Below are positions 26,187-35,790 of a stretch of DNA of 64,000 nt, piece by piece (position 1 is the first letter of the stretch; each line of letters begins with the position of its first letter). The DNA is taken from positions 1,253,501 to 1,317,500 of the forward strand of contig NZ_CP114902.1 of the NCBI RefSeq assembly GCF_027497235.1. The letters run 5' to 3'. Under the pieces are notes generated by a model, which saw only the letters and a list, made by a program, of their open reading frames with translations, did not search any database and was not told the origin of the DNA. The translations under genes were made by a program, and so were the position numbers. The stretch is from Micromonospora sp. WMMD1128. Its GTDB lineage: Bacteria; Actinomycetota; Actinomycetes; Mycobacteriales; Micromonosporaceae.

Positions 26187-27464
26187 TCACGGTACGGAGC
26201 GGATCTTCACGACCAGCGCGCTGCCGAGCAGCGTGACGGCCGCGGTGACCGCGTACAGGGTCGGGTATCCGCCCAGGTGGACCACGATCGGGGCGGAGAG
26301 CGCCGGCCCCAGCACCTGCGGCGCGGAGTTCGCGATGTTGATCACCCCGAGATCCTTGGCCCGGTCGGTGGCGGCGGGCAGCACCTGCGTGATCAACGCG
26401 GCGTCCACCGCCAGGTAGACCCCGTAGCCGGCGCCGAGCAGCAGCGCGGCGACGATCGCCATCGACCAGACCGGCGCCACCGCGAGCAGCGTCGCCGCCA
26501 CCGCCATGATCAGCCCGGAGACGATCACGAAGACCTTGCGTCGTCCGGACCGGTCGGAGATCCGTCCGGCGACCACGGCGGTGAGCATCATGCCGAGCGT
26601 GTAGAGCAGGATCAGCACCAGCAACGATCCCTCGGGATCGGCCACCCGCACCCCGTCGGTGAGGAAATAGAGCAGGTAGAGCGTGCCGAGCGCGTTGCCG
26701 GTCTGCACCAGGAACCGGGTGAACCAGGCCCAGGCGAAGTCGGGGTGGCGACGCGGGCTGATCCACATCGAGGCGAGCAGGGCGCGCCCCCGCAGCGGCG
26801 ACCGGTGCTCCCGGGGCAGCGGGTCGTCCTGGGTGAGCAGCGCGAACGGCAGCGACAGCAGCAGCACGGCGAGCGCGATCGCCGCGTACCCGGCGGCGTT
26901 GCCGGTGACCACGGCGGTGACCAGCACCGCGCCGACGACCAGGCCGAGCGCCTGCGGGATGCCCACCCAGCCGGAGACGCCGCCGCGCTGGGCCACCGGG
27001 ACCCGGTCCGGGATCGCGGCGGTGAGGCTGGCCAGCATGGCGTTGAAGCAGACCTGCGCGGCCACCCAGGCGACCGCAACCCCGGCGATGCTGTCCTGCC
27101 GGGCCAGCAGCACCAGGGCGAGCGCGCCGACCACCGCGCCGGTCGCGGTCCAGACGTGCCGGCGGCCGAAGTGCCGGTTGGCCAACCGCAGGGAGGTACG
27201 GTCCGACAGCGCGCCGGCGAGCGGGTTGGCCAGCACCGCGGCGAGCGCGCCGAGGCCGGTCACCACCGCCAGCATGGCCTCCTTGTCGGCCGGTGCGATG
27301 CGTTCCACCTGCTGCGGCAGCAGCACCTGGATCGGGGTGAAGAACGCCATCCAGACGCCCAGGTTCGCCGCGAAGATCAGCGCGATCCAGCTCCGCCGCA
27401 CCGGCACGGTCGGTTCGGCGAGCGCCGCCGGCAGCGAGGCCGGCGTCGGGCTGACCGTGGTCAT
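26187..27464 (-). CDS. MFS transporter, probable sugar/disaccharide permease
   Basis: 425 aa from ATG at 27464. About twelve hydrophobic segments are visible, with MFS-type loops (GALSDRTSLRLANRHFGRRH between TM2 and TM3, and GRISDRSGRRKV at the equivalent place in the second half). This internal symmetry is standard. The ATG overlaps the beta-glucosidase stop codon as ATGA, so both come from one transcript. That suggests uptake of a beta-glucoside or its product (inference). Confidence 0.87.
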   Translation of the reverse strand: MTTVSPTPASLPAALAEPTVPVRRSWIALIFAANLGVWMAFFTPIQVLLPQQVERIAPADKEAMLAVVTGLGALAAVLANPLAGALSDRTSLRLANRHFGRRHVWTATGAVVGALALVLLARQDSIAGVAVAWVAAQVCFNAMLASLTAAIPDRVPVAQRGGVSGWVGIPQALGLVVGAVLVTAVVTGNAAGYAAIALAVLLLSLPFALLTQDDPLPREHRSPLRGRALLASMWISPRRHPDFAWAWFTRFLVQTGNALGTLYLLYFLTDGVRVADPEGSLLVLILLYTLGMMLTAVVAGRISDRSGRRKVFVIVSGLIMAVAATLLAVAPVWSMAIVAALLLGAGYGVYLAVDAALITQVLPAATDRAKDLGVINIANSAPQVLGPALSAPIVVHLGGYPTLYAVTAAVTLLGSALVVKIRSVP

Positions 27465-28789
27465 CGCCGGACCAGGTCCCGGAACCAGGCGTACGACGAC
27501 TTGGGGGTACGCCGCTGCGTCGGGTAGTCGACGTGCACCAGGCCGAACCGCTTGGTGAACCCCTCCGCCCACTCCCAGTTGTCCAGCAGGGACCAGACGA
27601 AGTACCCGGTCACCGGCACGCCCTCGGCCATCGCCTCGCGCATCGCGCGCACGTGCCCGTCCAGGTAGGCGATCCGCTCCGGGTCGTCCACCCGGCCCTG
27701 CGCGTCCGGCGCGTCGTCGTACGCGCAGCCGCTCTCGGTGACCTGGACGGGCGGCAGCGCGTCGCCGTACCGGTGGTGGAGTTGGCGCAGCAGCTCGCGC
27801 AGCCCGTCCGGGGCGACCGGCCAGTCGAAGGCGGTACGCGGGTAACCGTCGAGCGGCACCATCTCGAACGGTAGTGGCGAACCCTCCTCGGGCGCCCGGA
27901 CGCCGGTCGGGTTGTAGTAGTTCACCCCGAGCACGTCGATCGGCGCGGCCAGCACGTCCAGGTCGCCGTCGCGGATCACGGCCGGGTCGAGGCCCGGCGC
28001 GTCGGGGTAGCCGCGGCCGAGTAGCGGATCGGTGAAGAGCCGATTGTGCAGCGCGTCGTACGCCTGCGCGGCGGCCCGGTCCGCGTCGGTGTCCCCGACC
28101 TGCCGCACCGGCGAGTAGTTGTTGGCGATCGCGACCGGGCTCGCGGTGCGGGCGCGCAGCGCGGCGACCGCGAGACCGTGCCCGAGGAGTTGGTGGTGTG
28201 CGGCCGGGAAGGCGTCGAAGAGCAGCGCCCGGCCGGGCGCGTGGGTGCCGATGCCGTAGCCCAGGGTCATGTGGATGAACGGCTCGTTGAGTGTGATCCA
28301 GAGCTTGACCCGGTCGCCGAGGCGGGTCGCGGTCAGGTCGGCGTACTCGGCGAAGCGGGCGGCGGTGTCCCGGTGGAGCCAGCCGCCGGCGTCCTCAAGG
28401 GGTTGCGGCAGGTCCCAGTGGAAGAGCGTGGCGACCGGGTCGATGCCGGCGGCGAGCAGGCCGTCCACCAACCGGTCGTAGAAGTCCAGCCCGGCGGTGT
28501 TCGCCGGGCCGGTGCCGGTGGGCTGCACGCGCGGCCAGGCGATCGAGAACCGGTACGCGGACACGCCCAGCCCGGCCAGCAGCGCGGTGTCCTCGGCGTG
28601 CCGGTGGTAGTGGTCGCACGCCTGGTCACCGGTGCTGCCGTCGACGATCCGGCCGGCCTCGTGGGCGAACGTGTCCCAGATGGAGGGCCCGCGGCCGTCG
28701 ACTGTGGTCGCCCCCTCGATCTGGTACGCGGAGGTGGACACCCCCCAGCGGAAGCCGGCGGGGAAGTCGGGCATCGGCACGGTCGTCAA
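27461..28789 (-). CDS. Beta-glucosidase, GH1
   Basis: 442 aa using TTG at 28789, which is five bases after GGGAGGG; GTG at 28780 and ATG at 28774 are alternatives. GH1 hallmarks: FRWGVSTSAYQIEGA (glycone pocket), acid/base Glu in TLNEPFIHM, nucleophile Glu in QVTESGCAYDD, and SLLDNWEWAEGFTKRFG near the end. There is no signal peptide, so it cleaves beta-glucosides or cellobiose in the cytosol. It is first in an operon with the MFS gene. No CebR-type operator is seen upstream, unlike the GH74 gene. Confidence 0.92.
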   Translation of the reverse strand: MTTVPMPDFPAGFRWGVSTSAYQIEGATTVDGRGPSIWDTFAHEAGRIVDGSTGDQACDHYHRHAEDTALLAGLGVSAYRFSIAWPRVQPTGTGPANTAGLDFYDRLVDGLLAAGIDPVATLFHWDLPQPLEDAGGWLHRDTAARFAEYADLTATRLGDRVKLWITLNEPFIHMTLGYGIGTHAPGRALLFDAFPAAHHQLLGHGLAVAALRARTASPVAIANNYSPVRQVGDTDADRAAAQAYDALHNRLFTDPLLGRGYPDAPGLDPAVIRDGDLDVLAAPIDVLGVNYYNPTGVRAPEEGSPLPFEMVPLDGYPRTAFDWPVAPDGLRELLRQLHHRYGDALPPVQVTESGCAYDDAPDAQGRVDDPERIAYLDGHVRAMREAMAEGVPVTGYFVWSLLDNWEWAEGFTKRFGLVHVDYPTQRRTPKSSYAWFRDLVRR

Positions 28790-28976
28790 TTCGCCCTCCC
28801 GAGACGTGAAGTGTATTCGCGACTCTAGGGCTCCGGTGAGCGACGCGCTATAGGCCGGGAAGGCGGCCCGACGCAAGGGGGTTCGGCGTGTCTTCTCCAA
28901 TCCCGTCCGCTTAAGTCCGATTTACACATAGAGTGCCAAATATCGCGGATGTGATTTAAGTGGGGGAAAGACACTA

Positions 28977-29423
28977 ATGATCCTCGTGGAACGTAGCGCA
29001 CACGTGGTGGCGCCTGTGGAAGAGGTCTGGGACGTCGTGCAGCGGGCCGAGCAGCTGCCGGCCTGGCTGGCGGGGGTCCGCGCGGCCGAGGTTCTGTCCG
29101 GGGAGGGGTTCGGCCGACGGCAGTTGGTCCAGGCCGGACGCGGCGCCGCCCACGAGGCCGAGGTGATCGCCTATCAGGAGCCGACCCTGATCGGCTGGCG
29201 CGAGCGGGCCAAGGGCGCCGGTGCCCGGGCCGAGGCGCGTACCGAGATCTACGTCCAGCTGACCTCGGACGAGGAGGTCGGCGGCACCGTGGTCCGGTTG
29301 ATCGTCGTGCGGTGGCCCGCGGGGCCGGTCAAGGCCGCCATGCTGCGGCTCGGCCTGCGCCGGGTCGGCGCCGACCTGGAGGACTCGCTGGCCCGGCTGA
29401 CCGACCTGGCCGCCGTCGGCTGA
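28977..29423 (+). CDS. SRPBCC-fold protein
   Basis: 148 aa, ATG with GGGGGAAAG upstream. It has a helix-grip pattern: ILVERSAHVVAPVEEVWDVV, a strand-rich middle (EAEVIAYQEPTLIGWRERA) and a C-terminal helix (RRVGADLEDSLARLTDL). It belongs to the polyketide cyclase/dehydrase or coenzyme Q-binding type family; the ligand is unknown. The upstream region (28860-28970) is unusually A/T-rich, likely its promoter. A long hairpin terminator follows. Confidence 0.75.
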   Translation: MILVERSAHVVAPVEEVWDVVQRAEQLPAWLAGVRAAEVLSGEGFGRRQLVQAGRGAAHEAEVIAYQEPTLIGWRERAKGAGARAEARTEIYVQLTSDEEVGGTVVRLIVVRWPAGPVKAAMLRLGLRRVGADLEDSLARLTDLAAVG

Positions 29424-29452
29424 TCGGGTCGCAGTCCCGGCGTCGCCCGCAA

Positions 29453-29498
29453 CGACGATGGTCCGGCATCCCCACCAGGGATCGCCGGACCATCGTCG
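29453..29498 (+). terminator. Terminator hairpin after the SRPBCC gene
   Basis: A 15-bp stem (CGACGATGGTCCGGC and complement, 29453-29467 with 29484-29498) with a second inner stem ATCCC/GGGAT. It starts 29 bp after the stop codon and is immediately followed by family A copy 4. Confidence 0.7.
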
Positions 29499-29506
29499 TC
29501 GCCTGT

Positions 29507-29556
29507 GAGAAGGGGCCCCTTCTCTACCGGAGGCGTTAAGAAGGGGCCCCTCCTTA
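29507..29556. repeat. Family A interspersed repeat, copy 4
   Basis: GAGAAGGGGCCCCTTCTC and TTAAGAAGGGGCCCCTCCTTA modules flank TACCGGAGGCG, the reverse-oriented spacer. It ends 3 bp before the aceE stop codon, between convergent genes. Confidence 0.9.
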
Positions 29557-29559
29557 CAT

Positions 29560-32304
29560 CTAGCTGTCGCCGCCGGTCTCGCCCACCGGGGCGGCCGTCA
29601 CGTCGTCGAGCGCGTACTTGCGGGCGGCGTCGGCCGGCACGTGGGCCGGGACGGCGCCGCGCAGCGCGAGCTGCCGCAGCGTGGCGACCGCGATCGACTC
29701 GGCGTCGACGTGGAAGTGGCGGCGCAGCGCGTGCCGGGTGTCCGACATGCCGAAGCCGTCGGTGCCGAGCGAGGTGTAGTCGCCCGGAACCCAGCGTGCG
29801 ATCAGGTCCGGCACCGCGCGCATCCAGTCGCTCACCGCGATCTTCGGCCCGTCGGCGTCGGCCAGCTTCCGCTGGATGTACGGCACCCGCTGCTCCTCGC
29901 CGAGGTTGAGCAGGTTGTGCTCCTCGCACTCCACCGCGTCGCGGCGCAACTCGGTCCAGGACGTCACCGACCACACGTCGGCGGCCACGCCCCAGTCCTC
30001 GGCGAGGAGTTGCTGCGCCTTGAGCGCCCACTGCATGCCGGTGCCGGAGGCGAGGATGTTCGCCTTCGGTGCGTCGTCGCCGACCTGCGGCGCCGGCGAG
30101 TAGCGGTAGATGCCCTTGACGATGCCCTCGGCGTCCACACCCTCCGGCTCGGCCGGCTGGAAGATCGGCTCGTTGTAGACGGTGAGGTAGTAGAAGACGT
30201 TCTCCTGCGCCTCGCCGTACATCCGGTGCAGGCCGTTCTCCAGGATGTGCGCCAGCTCGAAGGCGAACGCCGCGTCGTACGCGACCACCGCCGGGTTGGT
30301 GGCGGCGAGCAGCAGCGAGTGGCCGTCCTCGTGCTGGAGCCCCTCGCCGTTGAGCGTGGTCCGGCCGGCGGTGGCACCGAGCACGAAGCCCCGCGCCATC
30401 TGGTCGGCCGCCGCCCAGAACCCGTCGCCGGTGCGCTGGAACCCGAACATCGAGTAGAAGATGTACATCGGGATCATCGGCTCGCCGTGCGTGGCGTACG
30501 ACGTGCCGGCGGCGGTGAACGAGGCGACCGAACCGGCCTCGTTGATCCCCTCGTGCAGGATCTGCCCGGTCGTCGACTCCTTGTACGACAGGAACAGCTC
30601 CCGGTCGACCGAGGTGTAGCGCTGGCCGTGCGGCGAGTAGATCTTCTGGGTCGGGAAGAGCGAGTCCATGCCGAAGGTGCGGGCCTCGTCCGGGATGATC
30701 GGCACCCAGCGCCTGCCGAACTCCTTGTCCTTCATCACGTCCTTGAGCAGGCGGACGAAGGCCATCGTGGTGGCCACCTTCTGCTTGCCCGACCCGCGCT
30801 TGACGTCGGCGAACCGTTCGCTGCCCGGGATGGCGAGCGTCTTGGGCGCGGTGGTGCGCGACGGGAGGTAGCCGCCGAGCTGGCGACGCCGCTCCCGCAG
30901 GTATTCCATCTCGTCCGACTTCTCGTCCGGCGTGAAGTACGGCGGGAGGTAGGGGTTCTCCTCCAACTGCTTGTCCGGGATGTCGAGGTAGAGCCGGTCG
31001 CGGAACAGCTTCAAGTCGTCCAGCGTCAGCTTCTTCATCTGGTGCGTGGCGTTGCGGCCCTCGAAGTGCGAGCCGAGCGTCCAGCCCTTGATGGTCTTGG
31101 CGAGGATCACCGTCGGCTGGCCGGTGTGCTCCGTCGCCGCCTTGTAGGCCGCATAGAGCTTGCGGTAGTCGTGGCCACCCCGCTTGAGGTTCCAGATCTC
31201 GTCGTCGGAGAGGTGCTCGACCATCTTGCGGGTCCGCGCGTCCCGACCGAAGAAGTGCTCCCGGACGTACGCCCCGGACTCCGCCTTGTAGGTCTGGTAG
31301 TCACCGTCGGGCGTGGTGTTCATCAGGTTGACCAGCGCGCCGTCGGTGTCCGCCGCGAGCAGCGGGTCCCACTCCCGGCCCCAGACCACCTTGATGACGT
31401 TCCAGCCGGCGCCCCGGAAGAACGCCTCCAGCTCCTGCATGACCTTGCCGTTGCCGCGGACCGGGCCGTCCAGCCGCTGGAGGTTGCAGTTGATCACGAA
31501 GGTGAGGTTGTCCAGCTCCTCGCGCGCGGCCACGCCGATCGCGCCGAGCGACTCGACCTCGTCCATCTCGCCGTCGCCGAGGAACGCCCAGACGTGCTGC
31601 TGGGAGGTGTCCTTGATGCCGCGGTGGTGCAGGTAGCGGTTGAACCGGGCCTGGTAGATCGCGTTCAGCGGGCCGAGGCCCATGGACACGGTGGGGAACT
31701 CCCAGAAGTCCGGCATCAGCCGCGGGTGCGGATACGACGGCAGCGCGCCCCCGGGGTGCGACAGCTCCTGCCGGAAGCCGTCGAGCTGCTCGGAGCTGAG
31801 CCGGCCCTCCAGGAACGCCCGCGCGTACATGCCGGGGGAGGCGTGACCCTGGTAGTAGATGTGGTCGCCGCCGCCGGGGTGGTCCTTGCCCCGGAAGAAA
31901 TGGTTGAAGCCCACCTCGTAGAGGGACGCGGAGCTGGCGTACGTGGAGATGTGGCCGCCCACGCCGATCTCCGGGCGCTGCGCCCGGTGCACGAGCATGG
32001 CGGCGTTCCACCTGATGTAGGCCCGCAGCCGCCGCTCGATGTGCTCGTCACCGGGGAACCACGGCTCGCTCTCCGGCGGGATAGTGTTGATGTAGTCGGT
32101 GGTGGTCAGGGAGGGCACCCCGACCTGGCGCTCGCGGGCCCGCTCCAGCAGGCTCAACATGACGTACCGGGCGCGTTTGGTTCCGCGCTCGTCGATGACA
32201 CCGTCGAGCGACTCGACCCATTCGCTTGTCTCTTCAGGGTCGATGTCCGGAAGCTGGCTCGGCAGACCAGCGGTGATCACCGGGCGCTTGCGTTCCGTAG
32301 CCAC
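29560..32304 (-). CDS. aceE: Pyruvate dehydrogenase E1 component, homodimeric type
   Basis: 914 aa from GTG with GAGGGAAC upstream, normal AceE length. It contains the TPP-binding motif ([16 protein letters not shown] followed by [16 protein letters not shown]), an N-terminal region with [21 protein letters not shown], and the transketolase-like pyrimidine domain ([20 protein letters not shown]). It decarboxylates pyruvate and acetylates the lipoyl domain of E2, feeding acetyl-CoA to the TCA cycle and fatty acid synthesis. No E2/E3 genes are adjacent. In mycobacteria aceE also lies near the fasR/fabD locus. Confidence 0.96.
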   Translation of the reverse strand: MATERKRPVITAGLPSQLPDIDPEETSEWVESLDGVIDERGTKRARYVMLSLLERARERQVGVPSLTTTDYINTIPPESEPWFPGDEHIERRLRAYIRWNAAMLVHRAQRPEIGVGGHISTYASSASLYEVGFNHFFRGKDHPGGGDHIYYQGHASPGMYARAFLEGRLSSEQLDGFRQELSHPGGALPSYPHPRLMPDFWEFPTVSMGLGPLNAIYQARFNRYLHHRGIKDTSQQHVWAFLGDGEMDEVESLGAIGVAAREELDNLTFVINCNLQRLDGPVRGNGKVMQELEAFFRGAGWNVIKVVWGREWDPLLAADTDGALVNLMNTTPDGDYQTYKAESGAYVREHFFGRDARTRKMVEHLSDDEIWNLKRGGHDYRKLYAAYKAATEHTGQPTVILAKTIKGWTLGSHFEGRNATHQMKKLTLDDLKLFRDRLYLDIPDKQLEENPYLPPYFTPDEKSDEMEYLRERRRQLGGYLPSRTTAPKTLAIPGSERFADVKRGSGKQKVATTMAFVRLLKDVMKDKEFGRRWVPIIPDEARTFGMDSLFPTQKIYSPHGQRYTSVDRELFLSYKESTTGQILHEGINEAGSVASFTAAGTSYATHGEPMIPMYIFYSMFGFQRTGDGFWAAADQMARGFVLGATAGRTTLNGEGLQHEDGHSLLLAATNPAVVAYDAAFAFELAHILENGLHRMYGEAQENVFYYLTVYNEPIFQPAEPEGVDAEGIVKGIYRYSPAPQVGDDAPKANILASGTGMQWALKAQQLLAEDWGVAADVWSVTSWTELRRDAVECEEHNLLNLGEEQRVPYIQRKLADADGPKIAVSDWMRAVPDLIARWVPGDYTSLGTDGFGMSDTRHALRRHFHVDAESIAVATLRQLALRGAVPAHVPADAARKYALDDVTAAPVGETGGDS

Positions 32305-32370
32305 AGGCGTTCCCTCGGTTCTGAGTGGGATAGGTCTCTAGCGCCATCCTGCCCCCTCGTGGCGCTCGTC

Positions 32371-32442
32371 GTCACGTCTGGCTCCCCCAGACGCGACGCT
32401 GAACACAGATACCCGCCGGTAACTTTGTGCGACCGGCGGGTA
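32371..32442. repeat. Two hairpins in the aceE-yjbQ divergent intergenic region
   Basis: Hairpin 1 (32375-32393) has a 7-bp stem CGTCTGG around CTCCC, extended by GTC/GAC outside a mismatch. Hairpin 2 has perfect 11-bp arms TACCCGCCGGT (32410-32420) and ACCGGCGGGTA (32432-32442). They lie upstream of both genes and may be operators or RNA structures. Confidence 0.45.
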
Positions 32443-32491
32443 CGCCGACCGCACCGGCGGGGGACCGGGCCGCTGCGGCAGAATGCGCCCT

Positions 32492-32896
32492 ATGCGCAGT
32501 GAGGTGATCAACGTCCGGACCGGTTCCCGGCCCACGGTCCGGGACATCACGGCCGAGGCGGAACGCTTCGTCGCCGGGGCCGGCGACGGGCTGCTGCACG
32601 TCTTCGTCCCGCACGCCACGGCCGGGCTGGCGATCATCGAGACCGGCGCCGGGTCGGACGACGACCTGCTCCGCGCGCTCGACGACCTGCTTCCCACCGA
32701 CGACAGGTGGCGGCACCGGCACGGCTCACCCGGGCACGGCCGGGACCACGTGCTGCCGGCGTTCGTGCCGCCGTACGCGACGCTTCCGGTGCTCGGCGGC
32801 CGGATCCAGCTCGGCACCTGGCAGTCGATCTGCCTGGTCGACCCGAACGGCGACAACCCCGACCGCCAGGTCCGCCTCTCCTTCCTCCCCGCCTGA
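32492..32896 (+). CDS. YjbQ (UPF0047) family protein
   Basis: 134 aa from ATG at 32492; an ATG three codons upstream is also possible. Conserved motifs are HVFVPHATAGLAIIETG, HGSPGHGRDHVLPAF and LGTWQSICLVD, diagnostic of the compact beta-barrel YjbQ family, which has weak thiamine phosphate synthase activity in E. coli and an unclear role. His residues in the motifs probably bind metal. It is divergent from aceE. Confidence 0.88.
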   Translation: MRSEVINVRTGSRPTVRDITAEAERFVAGAGDGLLHVFVPHATAGLAIIETGAGSDDDLLRALDDLLPTDDRWRHRHGSPGHGRDHVLPAFVPPYATLPVLGGRIQLGTWQSICLVDPNGDNPDRQVRLSFLPA

Positions 32897-32954
32897 TCCC
32901 CCGGGGGCGGTGCCCCTCGCCGAACACGTGGCCTGCGGAGGAGTGCGGGCTACG

Positions 32955-33725
32955 TCAGCCGAGCAGCCGGCGAAGCTCACCCGGGGTGTGGCCGAGGTGG
33001 GCGCGGACCGTGCGGGTCAGGTGCGCCTGGTCGGCGAAGCCCAGCTCACCGGCCAGCTCGGCCAGGCGCACCTGACCCTGCTCGATCCGGTCCAGCAGCC
33101 GCGCCACGCGCAGGCCGTTACGGTAGCGGGTCAGCGGCACCCCCACCCGGGCCTGGAACTCGCGGCTGAGCCGGTAGGGCGAGACGCCGAGCGCCCGGGC
33201 CAGCGGCAGCAGCCCGGCGGCCTCCGGGGCGTCGTCGTGCAGCGCGGCCCGGGCCCGTTCCACCAGCCGGCGACCCGGCCCGCCGCCGCTCGTCACCGGT
33301 GCGGCGGCGCGGCCGACCAGACGGACCAACCGCTCGGCCGCCGCGTGGTCGGGGTCGGCGACGTCGCGCAGCAGCAGCCGGTGGGCGAGATCCACGTGGC
33401 CGTCCACGTGCACCGTGCCCGGCACCGGCCGGTCGTCGAACAGCTCCCGCCACAGCCGCTGCGACAGGTGCACGGAGGTGCACTCGTCGCCGCCCGCCGG
33501 ATGGGCGAACCGTTCCTCCTCGCCCGGCACACTGAGGTAGGCGACCGTCGGCCCGACCCACGTCTCGCCGCCGCGCCCGGCCCGCCGGAACGCGCCGCGC
33601 CGGGTGAGCACCAGACCGTACGCGCCGGCCGGCTCGGGCGCGGACCAGCCGGTGTGGTCGTCGCGGCAGCGCACCACGCTGACCCGGAAGTCCGGGTGGG
33701 CCAGCAGTCGACTCGCGGTGCGCAC
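32955..33725 (-). CDS. AraC-family transcriptional regulator
   Basis: 256 aa from GTG at 33725. The N-terminal 120 residues are a cupin-like ligand domain (AYGLVLTRRGAFRRAG, VGPTVAYLSVPGEEERF). The C-terminal 100 residues hold two helix-turn-helix motifs (LARALGVSPYRLSREFQARV and LAELAGELGFADQAHLTRTV), ending with LGHTPGELRRLL. It is divergent from the MFS exporter gene across about 90 bp, so it probably controls that gene. Confidence 0.86.
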   Translation of the reverse strand: MRTASRLLAHPDFRVSVVRCRDDHTGWSAPEPAGAYGLVLTRRGAFRRAGRGGETWVGPTVAYLSVPGEEERFAHPAGGDECTSVHLSQRLWRELFDDRPVPGTVHVDGHVDLAHRLLLRDVADPDHAAAERLVRLVGRAAAPVTSGGGPGRRLVERARAALHDDAPEAAGLLPLARALGVSPYRLSREFQARVGVPLTRYRNGLRVARLLDRIEQGQVRLAELAGELGFADQAHLTRTVRAHLGHTPGELRRLLG

Positions 33726-33814
33726 GCGGATCAGCGTAGGCGGCCCGGCCGACACGCGGCGGCCCGCAAGGATCGACAAGACCCGGGCGGCGCGCGGCCG
33801 GCAGGGTGGCCGGC

Positions 33815-35227
33815 GTGACCGCATCGCCCCCACGTCCCGCCGCACTGCTCGTCGTCCTGCTCACCGGCCAGGCGATGGCCTCGATGGACACCTCGATCGC
33901 GGCCGTCGCCGCCCCCGCGATCCGCGCCGACCTGGGCGGCCCGGCCGCCGTCCAGCAACTCGTGCTCGCCGGCTACACGCTCACCTTCGCCGTGCTCGTG
34001 GTGGTCGGCGCGCGGCTCGGCGCCCGACACGGCGGCCCCCGGGTCTTCCTGCTCGGCCTGGCCGGCTTCACACTCGCCTCGGCCGCCTGCGGACTCGCTC
34101 CGACACCTGTCGCGCTGGTGTTCGCCCGGGTGGCCCAGGGCGCGGCCGGCGCGCTCATGGTGCCGCAGGTGCTGGCGCTGATCCGCAGCGCGCTGCCGGA
34201 CGCGACCCGCGCGCGGGCGATCGGGGCGTACTCGATGGTTCTCGCCCTCGGCGTGGCCGCCGGCCAGATCCTCGGCGGGCTGTTGGTGACGCTCGACCTC
34301 GGCGGGCTCACCTGGCGGTTGGCGTTCCTGGTCAATGTGCCGGTCGGGGTGGTCCTGCACCTCGTCGGCCGGCGGGTCCTGGCCGACCCGCCGGCCGTAC
34401 CGCTCCGGCGGGAGCCACTCGACCTGCCCGGCGCCGCGCTGCTGGCAGCGGCGATGCTCACGCTCGTGCTGCCGCTGGTCCTCGACGCCGCCACGTGGAT
34501 CCGCGTGGTCGCGGTCGCCACCGGCGCCGTCGGGCTACGGCTGTTCCTCCGGTACGAGCAGCGGCGGGCCCGGCGGGACCAGGCGCCCCTGCTGGACGTG
34601 ACGGTGCTGCGCCATCCTGTCGTGCCGGCCGGACTGTTCGCCTGCTGCGTGGTGATGGGCTGTTACGCCGGCTTCCTGTTCGTGTTCACCCTGCGGGCGC
34701 AGGACGTGCTGGGACTCAGCGCGCTCGCCGCCGGGCTGGCCTTCCTCCCGTACGCCACCGGTTTCGCCCTGTGCGGCCTGGCGGTGGCCCGACTTCCCGG
34801 ACCGGTCCGGGTGATCCTGCCGGTGGCCGGGCCGTTGGTGCTGGCCGCGGCGACGGTGGCCGTCGCCGGACTGTCGGCGCGGGGCTGGCCGTGGGCGGCC
34901 GGCAGCGCGTTGCTGCTGCTCGGTGGGGCGGCGCACGCGGCGGCGTTCAGCCCGCTCGTCACCCGGCTCGCCGACGTCGTCCCGGCGAGCGCGGCGGCTG
35001 CTCTCTCCGCGTTCGTCTCCACCGGCACGCTGCTCGCCGCCGTGCTCGGCGTGACCGTGGTGGGCGGCCTGCACCTGGGCCTGACGGCCGCCGGGGCGGA
35101 CGGGAGCGCGCTCGCGCTGCCACCGGCGCTCGCCACCGCCGCGCTGCTGCTGGCCGGCGCGTTCGCCGCCCGCCGGGCGGTCCGGCCGGCAGTGGTCGGC
35201 GCGGACGTCGGTGCCCGGACCGCATAG
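33815..35227 (+). CDS. MFS drug:H+ antiporter, DHA2-like
   Basis: 470 aa from GTG at 33815 (GTG at 33806 is possible). About 14 hydrophobic segments. [20 protein letters not shown] in TM1 and the [21 protein letters not shown] motif-C-like region are typical of DHA2 multidrug exporters. AraC upstream and MarR downstream both suggest ligand-inducible efflux. The substrate is unknown. Confidence 0.85.
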   Translation: MTASPPRPAALLVVLLTGQAMASMDTSIAAVAAPAIRADLGGPAAVQQLVLAGYTLTFAVLVVVGARLGARHGGPRVFLLGLAGFTLASAACGLAPTPVALVFARVAQGAAGALMVPQVLALIRSALPDATRARAIGAYSMVLALGVAAGQILGGLLVTLDLGGLTWRLAFLVNVPVGVVLHLVGRRVLADPPAVPLRREPLDLPGAALLAAAMLTLVLPLVLDAATWIRVVAVATGAVGLRLFLRYEQRRARRDQAPLLDVTVLRHPVVPAGLFACCVVMGCYAGFLFVFTLRAQDVLGLSALAAGLAFLPYATGFALCGLAVARLPGPVRVILPVAGPLVLAAATVAVAGLSARGWPWAAGSALLLLGGAAHAAAFSPLVTRLADVVPASAAAALSAFVSTGTLLAAVLGVTVVGGLHLGLTAAGADGSALALPPALATAALLLAGAFAARRAVRPAVVGADVGARTA

Positions 35228-35230
35228 TAG

Positions 35231-35248
35231 ATCAGCTCAATTGTTGAT
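35231..35248. promoter_or_regulatory. Candidate MarR operator
   Basis: ATCAGC and GTTGAT (5 of 6 bases complementary) flank TCAATT, forming an imperfect 18-bp dyad, the A/T-rich type bound by MarR dimers. It lies 21 bp upstream of the MarR gene, consistent with autoregulation (inference). Confidence 0.45.
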
Positions 35249-35268
35249 GAATCACGTATGCTGGCCTG

Positions 35269-35739
35269 ATGGCGCCACCCACCGTGCCCACCGACGGCGA
35301 ACGGGCCGGCCTGGCCGGAGACACCGTGCGTCGGCTCCTGCACGTCGCCGCCGCCATGCGGCACCACCAGGACGAGGGGATCGCCGCGCTGGGACTCACC
35401 CCGGCCGCCGCCCGGGCGCTGTACGCGCTGGACCCGGATCATCCGCTGCCGGCCCGTGAACTCGCCGAGCAACTGGGCTGTGACCGGTCCAACGTCACCG
35501 GCCTGGCCGACAAGCTGGAGCAGGCCGGTCTGGTGCAGCGGCGTACCGACCCGACCGACCGGCGGCAGAAGGCGCTCGTGGTCACCGCCCGGGGCCGGCA
35601 GGTGCGCGAGCAGGTCGGGCGGGTGATGTCGGACTCCCGACTGCTCGACGGCTTGAGCGTCACCGAGCTGACCACGCTGCGCGAGCTGGTCTGGAAGGTG
35701 TCCGACGGTGGGTGCCCGGCGGAGTGCGGCGAGAACTGA
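35269..35739 (+). CDS. MarR-family transcriptional regulator
   Basis: 156 aa. The winged helix is clear: [30 protein letters not shown], then the wing [18 protein letters not shown]- and C-terminal helices form the dimer interface. It probably represses the exporter upstream and itself in response to a small aromatic or toxic ligand (family knowledge). Confidence 0.9.
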   Translation: MAPPTVPTDGERAGLAGDTVRRLLHVAAAMRHHQDEGIAALGLTPAAARALYALDPDHPLPARELAEQLGCDRSNVTGLADKLEQAGLVQRRTDPTDRRQKALVVTARGRQVREQVGRVMSDSRLLDGLSVTELTTLRELVWKVSDGGCPAECGEN

Positions 35740-35790
35740 GCCACGCCGCGTGGAACGTGTCCGACTGGGCGAGGTGGGCATCAGTCGGTA

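Noticed and set aside
24453..27527. 1024-aa frame opposite gltX and the MFS gene
   Set aside because: It is antisense to two certain genes and crosses repeat sequence; there is no domain.
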